DNA of 64,000 nucleotides, taken from NCBI RefSeq assembly GCF_020497125.1, contig NC_059081.1, positions 18,819,105-18,883,104 of the forward strand, given 5' to 3'. Position numbers and translations under genes: made by a program. Shown piece after piece: positions 42,283 to 54,235 of the stretch. The notes beneath the pieces are model-generated. The model had not been told where the DNA came from. It saw only the letters and a program-made list of their open reading frames with translations, and did no database searches. The DNA comes from Mauremys mutica. Taxonomy: Eukaryota > Chordata > Testudines > Geoemydidae. How positions within the stretch are numbered: position 1 is the stretch's first letter; the number at the start of each line of letters is the position of its first letter.

Positions 42283-43045
42283 TTGGTGCTTTAACAGGGC
42301 TTATTTCACAAAGCTGAAAACAACTGAGTCAAATCAACTGGGAGAAGAATTTAATCAGAAGAATGTGAATAATTGGGAATTGTTTAAGGACTTAATAGAT
42401 GACAATAGATTCCTCTAGCAATTGAGGAAAGAGGCTGAATTGGTTTTAAAAAAGACCTGGTTTAGAAGGGAAATGAAGGCAGCTACAAAAAATAAAAAAG
42501 TGAGAAGTTGATAGTAATGACTATAAATCTGAAGCTAGGCATTGTAGAAAATTGATAAGGAAAGCAGAGAGACACAAGTTGAAATCTATGACCAGTATAA
42601 TTAAAGACCACAAGAAGGAGCTTTTAAGTATGTTAGGAACAAAAAAGAATTCTGACCATAATATTGGTCCATTACTAGATGGAAATGGTGTAGAATTATC
42701 AATACTAATGCAGAAAAGGCAAAAGTGTTCAACAGATATCTCTGTTATGTATTTTGGGGAAAAAATAGGTGTAGTCTCATCATAGGGTAAAATCACTCTT
42801 TCCATTCCAGTAGTGACTTAGGAAGATATTAATTACAACTACTGATTTTCAGTAAATTGTGTGATGCTGGAGAATTTCCAGAAGATTGGAAGAAAGCTAA
42901 TGTGCCAATATTTTGAAAAGGGTAAATGGGATGACCTGGGTAATTATAGGCCTGTCAGCCTGATATCAAGCCTGGGCAAGATAATGGAGTGGCTCATACA
43001 GAACTCAATCTAACAAAGAATTAAAGGAGGGTAATATAATTAATT

Positions 43046-44083
43046 ATGTCACAGTTCTGAGCAACTTCATCTGTATTCCTCCTCTGTGGTCCAGCAAGGG
43101 CACCACTCTTAGGCTTTCAGCTTTCCAGCAGTCACCTCTCTTGGGCTGAGACGTCTCTCTTCCCTCCTGACCAGGATATTTCCAGGCTGCACAGTTCCTG
43201 CCTAGACTGAATTCCCCAGCAAGTCAGACTGTCTAAGCAGGCCTGCTTTGCCTTCATCTCAGAGGCTATAAGCAGTGTAATTGCCCATAGTTAAGTTACC
43301 ACTTAGGTCTTTCTAAACAAGCATGCATATTCTTAAGGTAAAAGCATTACAGAGAAAATGCATTAAAAGCAATAAAAGAATGTACGTGCATGCTCAAAGG
43401 TTGCTAGAGATCACCCCAGCTCCAATGAGGTCTCTGGCAGGTGAACTGTTCTTCAAACCCCACACAGGTTTTTCTGTGGTTACAAGTTCATAACACCTTT
43501 TGCTCAGAATAAGCAACCCCAAGAACAGGTCCAATCCTTCCCAGGCAGGACTGGAGCCCTGCCTTGGACAGAAAGTCTTATCCATTTTATGGCTCAGAAA
43601 GCAGGCCCTGAGTCAGTTTAAACTCAGGTTATTTATCCAAAAGTCTTTTCTTTGTCTGCTGGTCTCTAGAGAATCCAGTTTGAACCAGTATATGCAAGTA
43701 TCTCCAGGTGGTGGTACCTTTTCGGAGGTGTTACCACATGAGTGAATCTCCTTAATCCCACCACACTGTTCTTTGTTCCTGGAGGGCTGTGATCCCCCTC
43801 CATAGGGTAACCAGACAGCAAGTGTGAAAAATCCAGACGGGTGAGGAGTAATAGGCGCCTATATAAGACAAAGCCCCAAATATCGGGACTGTCTCTATAA
43901 AATGGGGATATCTGGTCACCCTCCCTTGCCCCCAGGGACTTGCATACAATCCTGGCCCCACAATGATACATAAACTTAATTCAATAAAGTTTAGCTTAAT
44001 TCAACAAGGTTTGTTCAGAAAATTGCCATATTTGTCACACTTGATTGGCACTCATTATATTACTTTCCTTTATTTTTTTGTTA
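43046..44083. mobile_element. LTR-like insertion in CR1 element B, itself carrying a MITE
   Basis: About 1.0 kb separates the RT segment ending near 43045 from QRGF...TNL coding that resumes at about 44084. The segment starts TGTCACAGTTCTGAGC and contains TTTGTCACA at 44029-44037, possible TG...CA boundaries. A 119-bp MITE lies at 43804-43922. No clean target duplication found; orientation uncertain. Confidence 0.5.
43804..43922. mobile_element. 119-bp MITE with AGGGTGACCAGA ends
   Basis: AGGGTAACCAGACAGCAAG at the left and ATATCTGGTCACCCT at the right are 12-bp inverted repeats with one mismatch. The interior has TAGGCGCCTATATAAGAC and CCCCAAATATCGGGACTG. A well-defined miniature element nested in an LTR-like insertion in CR1 B. 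Confidence 0.75.
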
Positions 44084-44950
44084 ATCAACGTGGGTTTATG
44101 GAAAATAGATTCTGTCAAACTAATTTGATATGAGATTACACATTTGGTTGATAAAAGTAATAGTGTTGATACTGCTTATTTAGACTTCTGTTAGGCATTT
44201 GATTTGGTACTGCATGACATTTTGATTAAAAAATGATAATATGAAATTAACATGGCACACATTAAATGAATTAAAAGTTGGCTGACTGATAGGTCTCAGT
44301 GTAATTGTAAACTGGAAATCACGATGTGTGTTCCTAGTGGAGTCCCTCAGGAATCTGTTCTTGGCTCTATGCTTTTTAACATTTTTATCAATAGCCTGGA
44401 AAAAAACTGAAATAATCGCAGATAAAGTTTTGCGATTTACCACAAACTGGGGGAGTGGTAAATTATGAAGAGGGGACAGGTCACTGATTCAGAGTGAATT
44501 GAAATGTTTGGTAAATTGGGTGCAAGCAATCAATATGTGTTTTAAAACAGCTGAATGTACCTGTACATCTAGGGGGAAAAACGTGTAGGTCATACTTATC
44601 TGATTGAGGAAGTCTATCCGGGGAAGTAGTCTCTGAAAAAGATTTGGGGGTCCTGGTGGATAATCAGCTGATGCTGTGGCCAAAAGAGTTAATATGATCC
44701 TGGGATGCATAAATAGGGGAATCTGGAGGAGGAGTAGAGAGGTTATGTTACATCTGTATTTGGCATTGGTGCTACTACTGCTGAAATATTGTACCCAGTT
44801 GTAGTGTCCACAGTTCAAGGAGGATGTTGATAAATTGGAGAAGTTTCAGGGAAGAACAACGATAACGATTAAAGGATTTAAAGACCTGCCTTATAGTGAT
44901 AGATTGAGCTTCTTGAGTCTATTTAGCTTAACAAAGAGAAAGTTAAGGGT
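44084..44950 (+). pseudogene. CR1 reverse transcriptase remnants of element B
   Basis: NQRGFMENRFCQTNLI (44084 on), SGVPQESVLGSMLFNIFINS (44333-44394) and KEDVDKLEKFQGRTTITIKG (44820 on) parallel [34 protein letters not shown] and [20 protein letters not shown] in the intact ORF2. Stops and frameshifts interrupt them. The FADD box is not preserved in a readable frame. Confidence 0.7.
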
Positions 44951-45120
44951 TGACGTGATTAGTCTATAAGAACGTACAAGAGAAATAAATATTTAATAGT
45001 GGGCTTTTCAATTTAGCAGAGAAAGGTATCACATCACCCAATGGCTGAATGTTGATGCTAGACAAATTCAGACAAAATAAGATATTGGACTAGGTGTACA
45101 ACAGGTAAGATCCAGTATCC

Positions 45121-45609
45121 TATGTTCCTTCATAATGTGTTTCTAAGAGAGAGTCACAAAATCTTAAGTGTTACATTTGAAAAACAAAAATCCTCTGGTT
45201 CCCATGTAATGTTGTACAAATGGTTTTTGAATTAACTTTGCGTGATGGGGTTTGCAAATCCCAATCCAGGGTTTAGGCAGGGGAAAGGCTTGGAGCAGCA
45301 CAGGATCCGGTAAGCTCCGCACCTCAGGCACTACTGAGCTTGATCCTGAGGAAAGCAGCAATATAAAGACAGGTCCAACAGCCCAGGGAAAAGGGGAGAA
45401 GGGAAGCCATTTCCCTGGAGAAGCACTGCCCTGTCACAATGGGAGAAGCTCTGACTGAGGAGTTCTGGCAGTGAGTCTTCCTTCTCTTCTTTGAGACATC
45501 ACCCAACTGGTAGGAAGAATCCTGAGTGCAGGCAGCAGAAGGTCACCTTGCATCAGCTCTGAGACTCAGGGGTTTGAAGAAAGGGACTATAATTAAACAG
45601 CTGTCATTC
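45121..45609. other. Spacer with unidentified sequence
   Basis: GC-moderate, non-coding. Segments such as AATATAAAGACAGGTCC do not match CR1 blocks clearly. It could be 5' parts of the next CR1 copy. Confidence 0.3.
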
Positions 45610-45777
45610 TCCAAATTGAGGACCTCATAGAAGAACTGGGTGTAGAGGACAACCTTGGATTGAGTGAGCTAATTCAGATTAAACTAAATGGAAGGATAAG
45701 CACCAAACAGGTCTGCAAATAGAGTACTTGATTTTGAAAGGGAAACACTTAAAAAATTAAGGCGAATAGTTAGGGAA

Positions 45778-46062
45778 GTGAACTGGACTGAGAAACTCAA
45801 GGGTCTGAATATAGAGGAGGCTTGGGATTACTTTGGCAAAGTTGCAAGAAACAATCTGAAGGCTGTATCCCCAAGCATTATACAAGACACTGGTGAAACC
45901 TCATCTGGGATATTGTGTACAGCCTGGTCTCCCATATTTAAGAAAGATGAATTCAAACAGAAACTGGTGCAGAGAAGGGCTACAACGGTGATCAGAGAAA
46001 TGGAGAACCTACCTTACGAGAGGACACTCAAGGAGCTTGGCTTCTTTTCACTATCCAAATGA
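45778..46062 (+). pseudogene. Deleted CR1 ORF2 fragment of element C
   Basis: The 94-codon frame begins MNWTEKLKGLNIEEAWDYFG, reads on to VSPSII, then jumps to QDTGETSSGI and LCTAWSPIFKKDEFKQKLVQ, RRATTVIREMENLPYERT, LKELGFFSLSK. In the intact ORF2 these parts are more than 500 residues apart, so the reverse transcriptase core is missing. The frame remains open across the deletion. Confidence 0.7.
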
Positions 46063-46099
46063 AGGCTGAGGGGAAACATGATTGCTCTGTATACATACA

Positions 46100-46800
46100 T
46101 GTAGCAGGGTGAACCCCTGCTCCGGCCCTGAAGGGGTTAAAAACACCCCTGGGAAGGGGCCGAGGCTTGAGAAGACAGCCTTTTGGCTGGGCTGATTGGA
46201 GAAGTGGCTGCAGCTGGGGCCACGCCCCAGACTGAGCCACAGCTGGCCCCTATAAAAGGCCAGGGAAGCCAGAAGCAAAGTCAGTCTCTCTCTGCCTTCA
46301 GAGAGAGAAGGGCCTGGCTGCAGGGAGCTAGAAACTGGATACCTGAGTGAAGCAGGGCTGGGGAAAGGCAGAGGAGCTGGGGAGCTCCAGCCTGGAAAGC
46401 CCCAGGCTGCGGCCTAACAGTGGGCCAACAGGTACTAGGGGTTGCAGAGGGCAGCCCAGGGATAGGCCAAGGCAGCAGGTCCAAACCCCTTTGCCTGTGA
46501 TGAATAGGCTGATACTGCAGTCTGCCCCAGAGTGTGGGGCTAGACAATGACTGGCAGTAGCCAATACTGAGGCAAGGTGGGGATAGAGGGTGGGGGTTCC
46601 CAAGGAGGGGAGACCCAGAGAGAAAGGGGTTACTGCCGGGGGCAGCACCCCATGTGAAAGGGCACCGGGTCCAGGGAGGGACACGGGGGCCAGAGGACAG
46701 GTGGATCACCAGCCTGCAGAAGGCGCTCCAGCGCTGGAAAAGAGCTAATTCCCGGAGTCACCAGCAGGAGGCGCCGCGGGGGTGAGTCGGCCCGTCTACA
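46100..46800 (+). mobile_element. Solo LTR, 701 bp, perfect TSD ATACA
   Basis: Starts TGTAGCAGGGTG and ends CCCGTCTACA, with TGTAG/CTACA inverted termini. ATACA is duplicated at 46095-46099 and 46801-46805. A TATAAAAGG box lies at 46251-46259, with an ATTGG motif about 60 bp upstream. The LTR is GC-rich and interrupts CR1 element C. Related LTRs lie at 59288-60048 and from 63954 to the window end. The several overlapping minus-strand frames are shadows of GC-rich sequence. Confidence 0.88.
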
Positions 46801-47490
46801 ATACATCAGATGGATAAACACAAGAGAGAGAGGAGTTATTAAAGTTAAGGGCTAATGTTGGCATAAGAACAAATGGATATAAACTGGGCATCAACAAGTT
46901 TAGGCTTGAAATTAGATGAAGGTTTCTAACCATTGGAAGAGAGATGTTCTGGAACAGCCTTCCAAGGAGAGCAGTGGGGGCAAAACGCCTAACTAGTTTC
47001 AGGACTAAGCTTGGTAAGTTTATGGAGGGGATGGTATGACATGAGTGCCTACAATGGAATGTGGCCCATCTGTGACTGCTATTAGCAAATATCTCCAGTG
47101 GCCAGAGATGGGACACTAGATGGGGAAGGCTCTGAGTTACTACTGTGAATTCTTTCCCAGATGTCTGTCTGGCAGGTCTTGCTGACATGCTCAGGATCTC
47201 ACTGATTTACATATTTGGTCAGGAAGGAATCTTTCCCCAGGTCAGACTGGCAGAGACACTTTCTCAACTTTTGCAGTGTGGAGCCATGGGGCACTTGCTG
47301 GCTTGAACTAGAGTAAATGATGGGTTCTCTGTAATTAGAAGTCTTTAAATCATGATTTGGGGATTTTAGTAACTCAGCCAGTGGTTATGGAGGAGTGGAT
47401 GGGTGAGGTTCTGTAGCTTGCAATGTGTAGGACAGAGTAGGTAATCACAGAATAGGTCCTTTCTGGCCTTCAAGTCTATAAGTCTGAGGC

Positions 47491-48915
47491 ATTGGGTATG
47501 GTCTGAAGTGGCCTGGGGAAGGTAAGCAGGATGTGGGATAGTGGAGTAAAGACCCCAGGTCCCCCTACCTGCCCCACATTCCGCTATACCTAGCCCCAGG
47601 ATGTGTAGGACTAGGAGGTTACCAATAAGGAAGTTGACCCAGCTGAACCCAATTTTTGGTGGTCCTGGATATACTGAACCAAAAGAGAGAGACAAATGGT
47701 AGGCCCTGAGAACTAAGCCTGCTGACCGAACAGACATCCCCACTATATTTTGGAAGGTGGGATATATAAGAACAAAAGTCCTTCAAGGTTTTATTGTATT
47801 TCTTTCCAGTTCTGAAATGCATTGTACTGTAAGTCTTTAGCGGTGTACATAAAATGTTCTTAAAATGTCAGCTTCACTTGATTCCAATTGACAAAGAATT
47901 ATTAAACCCTTGAGGACCTTAGAAAATATGTTATAGAACTAGCAGAAGGATGGTTCGGTGGTTTTCATGAACATGCACTTCTGTCATGAAACTCCAATGA
48001 AAACAATAGAACTGTTCTTGTCAGGGTGCATGTGCCTCAGCGATTGATAAATATATCCTTTCTGAAGCAGAAGTTTAAAAAAAAAATATTTTTTAGCAGT
48101 CAAATATTTAAGATCCTAGGGTTAGGTTTGATACAGTCAATCCTTAGCTGCAGTGTTGCAGTAACAATACTGCAAGATTTATTGTAATGCTCTGTGGTGT
48201 TTATGGCTAAGAAAGAAGCACTTAAGTTATAAGCCTCTATTTTCAGGCTTTTAAAATTTGGTGAGGAAAATAAATCCTGCCCCATAGGCTGAAATGTCTT
48301 CTAGTAGTCCAACTGGTGTTTAAATTAAAAAACAAAACAGAGTATGGAAAAATACCCTAGTGTTTTCACTGATTACATTTTCAAACCCTATTTTTTTTTT
48401 ATGCTGAGAACCTTTCAAAAGATATGGTTTTAAAGTATTGGACATTAAAATTAAATGCAATAAGGTTGAAAAAGAAAAAGGGAATAAGAATAAACACGTG
48501 CACATTCTGCCCTCATGAGAGCGCACAGGGCTGCCCTTTGTGTGCATATCTAATGGGTATATTTAGCTTTACATGCATTTATGTACAGGTACAATGAATC
48601 ACATTTCCCCTCCCCCACCCCCGGTATTCTAATTTAAGAACTCCAAGGAAATATTTGGCGAGAGTAGGGAAGGGACAGAACCTGTCTTCATGCAATGTTG
48701 CTGTAATTGTAAAACTTGGTCTGGAATAATTTTGCGGGAGTTACATCTGTGGTTCCCAGACTGTTATCATGGCCCCTTTCTACGTATGTAGTGTGGCCTA
48801 GTTTAGGTATCTGTGGACTCATAACTTTGAATTTATTTACTGTTGTAAATCCTAAATTTTAACTACAATGTTGCTTTAGCTTACAGACACTTCCTGCTGT
48901 TTTTTTTGCGTAATT
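47491..48915. other. No gene seen
   Basis: Non-coding, AT-rich sequence. A long A run lies near 48068-48077. No element ends could be supported. Confidence 0.35.
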
Positions 48916-49003
48916 GCCGGGTATACGTTCCTGACTTACACAGAATTCGACTTACGCGAGGTGTTCCAGAACGGAACGCTTGCATAAGTCGGGGAGCGTC
49001 TGT
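48916..49003. mobile_element. Small palindromic MITE-like repeat
   Basis: GTATACGTTCCTGACTTACA and ATTCGACTTACGCGAGGTGT are partly mirrored by CGGAACGCTTGCATAAGTCG and GGGAGCGTCTGTAC. The TACG/CGTA-rich composition stands out from the AT-rich flanks. Confidence 0.4.
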
Positions 49004-49053
49004 ACTTGACTTTATGGAGTGTGGTTGTGGAGCGTGGACACCCATATGCAGCT

Positions 49054-49856
49054 AGGGTTGCCAAGTGTCCAGTTTTTGACCGGAACGCCTGGTCGAAAAG
49101 GGACCCTGGTGACTCCGGTCAGCACTGCTGATTGGACTGTTAAGTCTGGTTGGAGGTGCAGTGGGGTGAAGGCAGGCTCCCTGCCTGCCGTGGCTCTGCT
49201 TGGCTCCTGGAAGCAGTGGCATGTCCCTCCTCTGGCTCCTATGCCTAGGGGCACCCGGGGGCTCCTCACGCTGCCTCCACCCCAAGCGCCAGCTCCGCAG
49301 CTCCCTCCTACACCCCAAACTCCTCATCCCCAGCCCCACCCCAGAGTCTGCACCCCCAGCCATAACCTTCACCCCCTTTCGCATCCCAACCCACTGCCTC
49401 AGCCCAGAGCCTCTTCCTGCACCCTGAACGCCTCATTTATGGCCCAACCGTGGAGTCCACATCCCCATCCGGAGCCCCCTCCTGCACCCTAAATCCCTCA
49501 TCCCTGGTCCCACACCAGAGCTCACACCCCAGCCCAGAGCCTTCACTCCCTCCCACATCCCAACCCACTGCCTCAGCCCGGATCCCCCTCCCGCACCCCA
49601 AACTCCTCATTTCTGGCCCCACCTTGGAGCCCACATCCCCATCTGGAGCCCTCACCACCTTCCACACCCCAACCCCCTGAGCCAGCCTAGTGAAAATGAG
49701 CGAGTGAGGGAGGGTGGGGAGAGAGTGAGCAACAGAGGAAGGGGGGGATGGAGTGGGGGTGGGGCCTTGGAGAACGAGTGGGACGGGAGTGAGGCCTTGG
49801 AGGATGGGCGGGGCAAGGGTGTTTGCTTTTGTGCAAGTAGACAACAATACAACCCT
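49054..49856. mobile_element. DNA element, about 800 bp, AGGGTTGCCAA ends
   Basis: AGGGTTGCCAAGTGTCCAGT at the left and ACAACAATACAACCCT at the right form an imperfect inverted repeat. The interior is C-rich (CCTCCTGCACCC-type units repeated between 49290 and 49680) and then becomes G-rich (GGGCGGGGCAAGGG at 49806). Non-coding; the proline-rich and antisense frames reflect composition. Target duplication not certain. Confidence 0.65.
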
Positions 49857-52151
49857 CAGACAATGTTACGTATACACTTGAATAATAATATGCATCCATT
49901 TGTATGTACGTGCATATCAACTGCAGTCTACTTAGTAAATTAATGCAATATTCTTACACTAAAAGATATTTTAATAACTTGGATTTAACTCTCATGGTTT
50001 GTAACTTTGATTATTTTGACCATTTTCTTTCAAAAAAATCACCTTTAGGGTAAAATTGTTTTTCTAAAGAGAATGTTGTACCATATAAAGTCATGGGGAC
50101 ACTCATGAGCTCCTTATAGGATGTAAAAAACCTGCATGAAATAAACACTAAAGTGGATGAAATAGGGGGTTCCTTGCCTAGGTGCTAGGTTGAGTATCTT
50201 ATGAAAGTCCACACACTGTAAAACTGGGCTTTGTGGGCCAAATTAAGCCTTGGTGTAAGTGAGTGTATATCCATTCAAATAATATAATTGCAACTAAATT
50301 TGGCCCCATATTCCTAAAATCTAGGAACCTGAATTATGACTTTCATGGGGATTATACAATTCTCTTCTCTTAGCTAATCAAGACTTCCACACTTAAATTT
50401 AATACAGGTTGCTGGCCTTTCTTATTCAGGATAGAAATTTTTAAGCTGTGGGTTTCTAGAGAGGATACATTAATATAGCATTGCACTGAAGATATCTGTT
50501 GGTTTCAGGATACTGCTTGTCACCATACTTGTAATGTGACCACAAGCCTACACATAAAAGCAATAATTATACCAATTAAATTACTCTGCAAATTTTAATG
50601 GCTGAATAATTTTCTGAAGCTTATCAATTGCTAACAAAGCACGGTTACTATCTGGAGAAAATCTAATTGCCTTCAAATGCTTGTAAATTAATAGTGTTCA
50701 TTGTGATATCCAATTAGTGATTTCCATATTTCATCATGTTAACTTTCTTCATCTCTTGAACAGTCCTAAAGTGTATCTATAATTTCTTTAATGCAAATAT
50801 GGCTGTTGTTTTAACAGTGACAAATGAAACATTTTATTAAGTTTAAATATTCATACCCTTATTAATCTATAGTGCAGTTTTTATTTGAGACTTTGATATG
50901 AAGATCTTGGTCTAAAAATGTAAATCAGCACAAATATTTCCCTATTTTTAACAAGTAATGGGAATAGACCATTATGGGTTTAAAATGGCTGACAAAATTC
51001 AGGGTTCAGTACTAGTTCACAATACTCCACTGTATTTCCTGGGGTTTGCCATGTGTTCCTGGAACTTCAAGGTGCATTTTTATGGCCATCAAGAAATGTC
51101 ACTAGTGGTGCCTTTGACTCCACATTTAATCCTCAGATTTGTAACATGTAATCTGAGTCTACCAAAGTTGTTTGTGTAAATAGGGGGAAGGGATAGCAAA
51201 GGCACCCTTTTCAGATGACAATTAGAAGAAGTTGTATCTTTTTACAACATAGAACCAATAGTGATTTTAGGAATGAGTTCTCTCTTTCTGGTTAAATGTT
51301 CAGTGCACTTGGGAATGTTTTCTCTCTCTAGTCTAAATGGAAAGAGAGCTACCTAAAATCAAGGAAGGGTTTTGTGTCAGATTTAATCCAGGATTCAAAA
51401 TCTTTTGTACAAAACAGTTTACACCTACTAGTCCTAATCCCCTTTTGTTAAGACCATCCCATTGGCCTAGTGACAATTTGCTCAGTTCTTATTTCTCTAG
51501 AATCAAGGAGTGAAGCCAATGAGAGTTTTGCCATTGAGTTCAATAGATCAGGATATCACCCAGGAAGTCTATTGCTAGAAGACCAAGACAAAAATATCTG
51601 GCAGCTGAAATTAGTGCACTAACATGAAGAGGGCAGCTGAAAGAGACCAATATAGTTGGAGAATTCTTCAACAATTAAAGTCAAAGACTATCATCACTGA
51701 GCCAAAACTCTTTGGCTGGGAAACCCACTTCAGTGACACAATAAAAATAAAAATATTGACAAAGGAAGAAAACCAACTATATTAACATTCCGGGAGAGAG
51801 AGTGATCTGACAAAAACTCGAGGGATGTGCCAGGTAATGCAATTCTAACAAACATAGACCATAGACAGTTAGGCCCATTGTGTTCCTCATCAGGAAATAA
51901 TGGAGATTCAGTTAAAGAGAGAAATACTCACTTTTCTGAATGGAGGAACTTTAAGAGTCAGCCATCATGCTGGAAGAATAACTTGCGTTGTAGGTAATCA
52001 CAGAAAAACAGATTTAATCCTGAAGAATATACTATTAATTTGCAAGTCTTTGTAGGTTGCAGGAAGCCAGGGTTCGTGAGACCCAAATTTGATTGCCAAA
52101 GGTGACCAAAAATCTTCATTTATTTTAGAGTTGTTACAAACATCTGAGAGG

Positions 52152-52152
<1 letters not shown>
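49857..52152. other. Repeat-poor AT-rich sequence, no gene seen
   Basis: Very few repeat signatures for more than 2 kb. 50470-50900 is especially AT-rich with several TAAT/ATTA motifs and could be conserved non-coding DNA; that cannot be judged from one sequence. Confidence 0.35.

Positions 52153-52219
<67 letters not shown>
52153..52219. repeat. (AC)n microsatellite, about 33 units
   Basis: An uninterrupted AC run, the longest simple repeat in the window. It makes a spurious alternating Cys-Val frame on the minus strand. Confidence 0.95.
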
Positions 52220-52221
<2 letters not shown>

Positions 52222-52271
52222 TAACCTTATTTTGATCATTAGCCCTTCAGGAATAAACTATAATGGAAAAG

Positions 52272-52393
52272 CAGCAAAGAATCCTGTGGCACCTTATAGA
52301 CTAACAGATGTTTTGCAGCATGAGCTTTCATGGGTGAATACCCACTTCTTCGGATGCAAGAGAAGAACCAGACTAACACGGCTACCCCTCTGA
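52272..52393 (+). mobile_element. SINE-like retroposon with internal inversion, 122 bp, 13-bp TSD
   Basis: TATAATGGAAAAG is duplicated at 52259-52271 and 52394-52406. The first 85 bp (GTGGCACCTTATAGACTAAC, then GGGTGAATACCCACTTCTTC) are in the same orientation as 27877-28000, but the last 35 bp (ACCAGACTAACACGGCTACC then CCTCTGA) are in the opposite orientation. Within one TSD-flanked insertion this means one part is inverted, as in twin-priming. Confidence 0.8.
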
Positions 52394-52406
52394 TATAATG
52401 GAAAAG

Positions 52407-53655
52407 TTATGATAGCCTTTTGAACTATTAGCGAACATGGGTGATGCAGTTATGGGCAAGAGCAAAAAGAACCTTTTTTGTTTAATTTTCAGATGATTCT
52501 GCCTCATTTCCCAGTGTCTTAATTTCAGGAAGATCATTGACCTATTTGTTAAAAGACACTTTTTCATCTAAATGCACCAAATGTTAAAAGGGGTCTGAAT
52601 CTTTATCTTTTAAAGACTGAATCTCAAACCTACTGATAAGAGGTTCATTCCTTATGAAAATCAGAGAACCACTTATCTTCTTAGGGATTATTGAGATACA
52701 AGTAATAGTCTTTCACAAGATGAGAATGAAAATCCATCTAAGATTATCAGGGCTCACCACATGAGGGAAATAAATATTTTAAAATTACCTTTATATACTG
52801 CCCATGTGGGGGTTTCATGACACTTGAGACTCAACTAAGTCAGTGTGCTGCTTAGCAATTTCTGCTTTTGACCACTGTATTCTTGAAGCAGTTCCTGGAT
52901 TCACGCTGGTCTCCTACTTTTCTAACCCCCAACCCTTTTTTTTTTTTAAACGAGGGTACCACTTTAATGCTACAATCCAAACACATACTGGAATAAAACA
53001 GAGCATTGTTTCTTATTTGCAGTTTGAATTCAGTAGGTTATGTTGAACAGTATGTTGTAATGGTGTCAGTTATCACTATTTAAGGGTGAAATTAAGCCTT
53101 GAATCCCATTTTTCAGCCACTCATAATCTTCACCATATTTCTGTAGGATTGAAAGTTTCTATGCTTGTCTGTCAGCCAGAAACCTAAGGAAGGTTTGACC
53201 AAAAGTAGTTCAGCTGTCTTTGAGCTATGTTTATACATTTGTATTAAATAACCAGCAAACACATCTAATGAGAACACAAGAAACCACACCTCTCTTATGG
53301 TTTTTGTAAGAATTTTTCCAAGTCAATGGGACTATTTGTGTGTCAGTTAAAGTTATTGTGTAAATCTTCTCAGAAAAGAGGTCTCGGCTTGTAAGGAGAG
53401 TTGTTTTCAAAATTTCAATGGCAACAAAATGTTGATTAAACAAATGAACATTTGATTTTCCTCCTCTTCCCCCTCCCCTTTTTTGCAATTAGCTAAAAAG
53501 CCAGTTGGAAAACTGATTAAAAATGGAAATAAAATATTCTGTTGACTTTTTAATATAGTTTAAATACACCTTCACTAGATAAAGTCTGTTGATATGTTAG
53601 GGCCAGCAGATGACTGATGCTGTTGAGTGCTAAATAAACAAATAGAAAAAAAATT
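52407..53655. other. No gene seen
   Basis: Non-coding, AT-rich sequence without definable elements. Confidence 0.35.
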
Positions 53656-53659
53656 AGTC

Positions 53660-53760
53660 TGGGAATAAGGAACTAATATGGGGAACATATGCTGAATGGA
53701 ACAATCATCCAGCACACTAATCAGAAAAAGGATTTGGGGATTATTATTAAAAAAAAAAAA
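53660..53760 (+). mobile_element. Old CR1/L3 fragment
   Basis: MLNGTIIQHTNQKKDLGIII in the frame from 53689 recalls the [13 protein letters not shown] block of CR1 ORF2. An A run then breaks the sequence. Short and degraded. Confidence 0.45.
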
Positions 53761-53989
53761 GAATCAACGCCTTCATTTTTTTCTGTAGCTTGCATTGGGT
53801 TGAAAACTAGATTGTATTGGCAGAGGAAGAATGTACTTAGTCATCATATAAGTCAGTTAGCAGACTCCGGGGTGGATTTAAGGCTCCAATAGGGAAATAA
53901 ATAAGGTGCCCAATGGTAGTGGTGGTTGTGGAATTTCAGAGGGGTGGAGGCAAGAGGTAAACAAAATCAGTTCTGACCTCAGAGGTGTG

Positions 53990-54235
53990 CAGGGTTTCTT
54001 GCTTCCTTTTTTCTTCCACTTTCCTTTCTCTTCTCTCTTCACTTTCATCTTTGTATCACTTTTTTATCCTTTTCTGTTACTTCTTGTCTTTTCCTGTCTC
54101 CTCCCCACTTCCCCGATCTCCAGATGGCATACCTATTACTTTCCCTATCTCTCTCTCTAACTCTGTTCACATCCATCACTTTTCCCCTGCTTCCTAATTT
54201 TATCTTCCTCCTTCTCCTCCTCCCCCTTTCCCGCA
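53990..54235. repeat. Polypyrimidine (CT-rich) tract
   Basis: About 245 bp dominated by C and T on the plus strand (CTTCCTTTTTTCTTCCACTT and similar). The serine/leucine/phenylalanine-rich frames here reflect composition only. Confidence 0.7.

Larger units (their letters stand above)
38520..45120 (+). mobile_element. Old full-length CR1/L3-like LINE (element B), broken by three insertions
   Basis: Sense CR1 remnants run from a 5' UTR with a paired motif (38548 and 38853) through ORF1 (to about 40961), the endonuclease start (41069-41220), the linker and RT (42300-43045), the RT core (44084-44410) and the C-terminus (44640-44950). Insertions at 39349-40332 (hAT type), about 41230-42056 and about 43046-44083 (LTR-like) interrupt it. 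Frames are destroyed throughout. The end near 45120 lacks a clear tail. Confidence 0.75.
45610..47490 (+). mobile_element. CR1 element C: internally deleted copy, split by a solo LTR
   Basis: Sequence for the region after the endonuclease (GACCTCATAGAAGAACTGG, then VNWTEKLKGL) joins directly to the C-terminal block (GETSSGILCTAWSPIFKKDE) near 45890, skipping the linker and RT. After the LTR at 46100-46800 it continues (INKFRLEIR, FWNSLPRRAV-like) into a long 3' UTR with GGTCAGGAAGGAATCTTTCC and AGGTTCTGTAGCTTGCAATG. This 3' UTR resembles that of element A near 21430. Confidence 0.75.

Noticed and set aside
51998..52216. Alternating Cys-Val peptide
   Set aside because: Translation of the (AC)n microsatellite.
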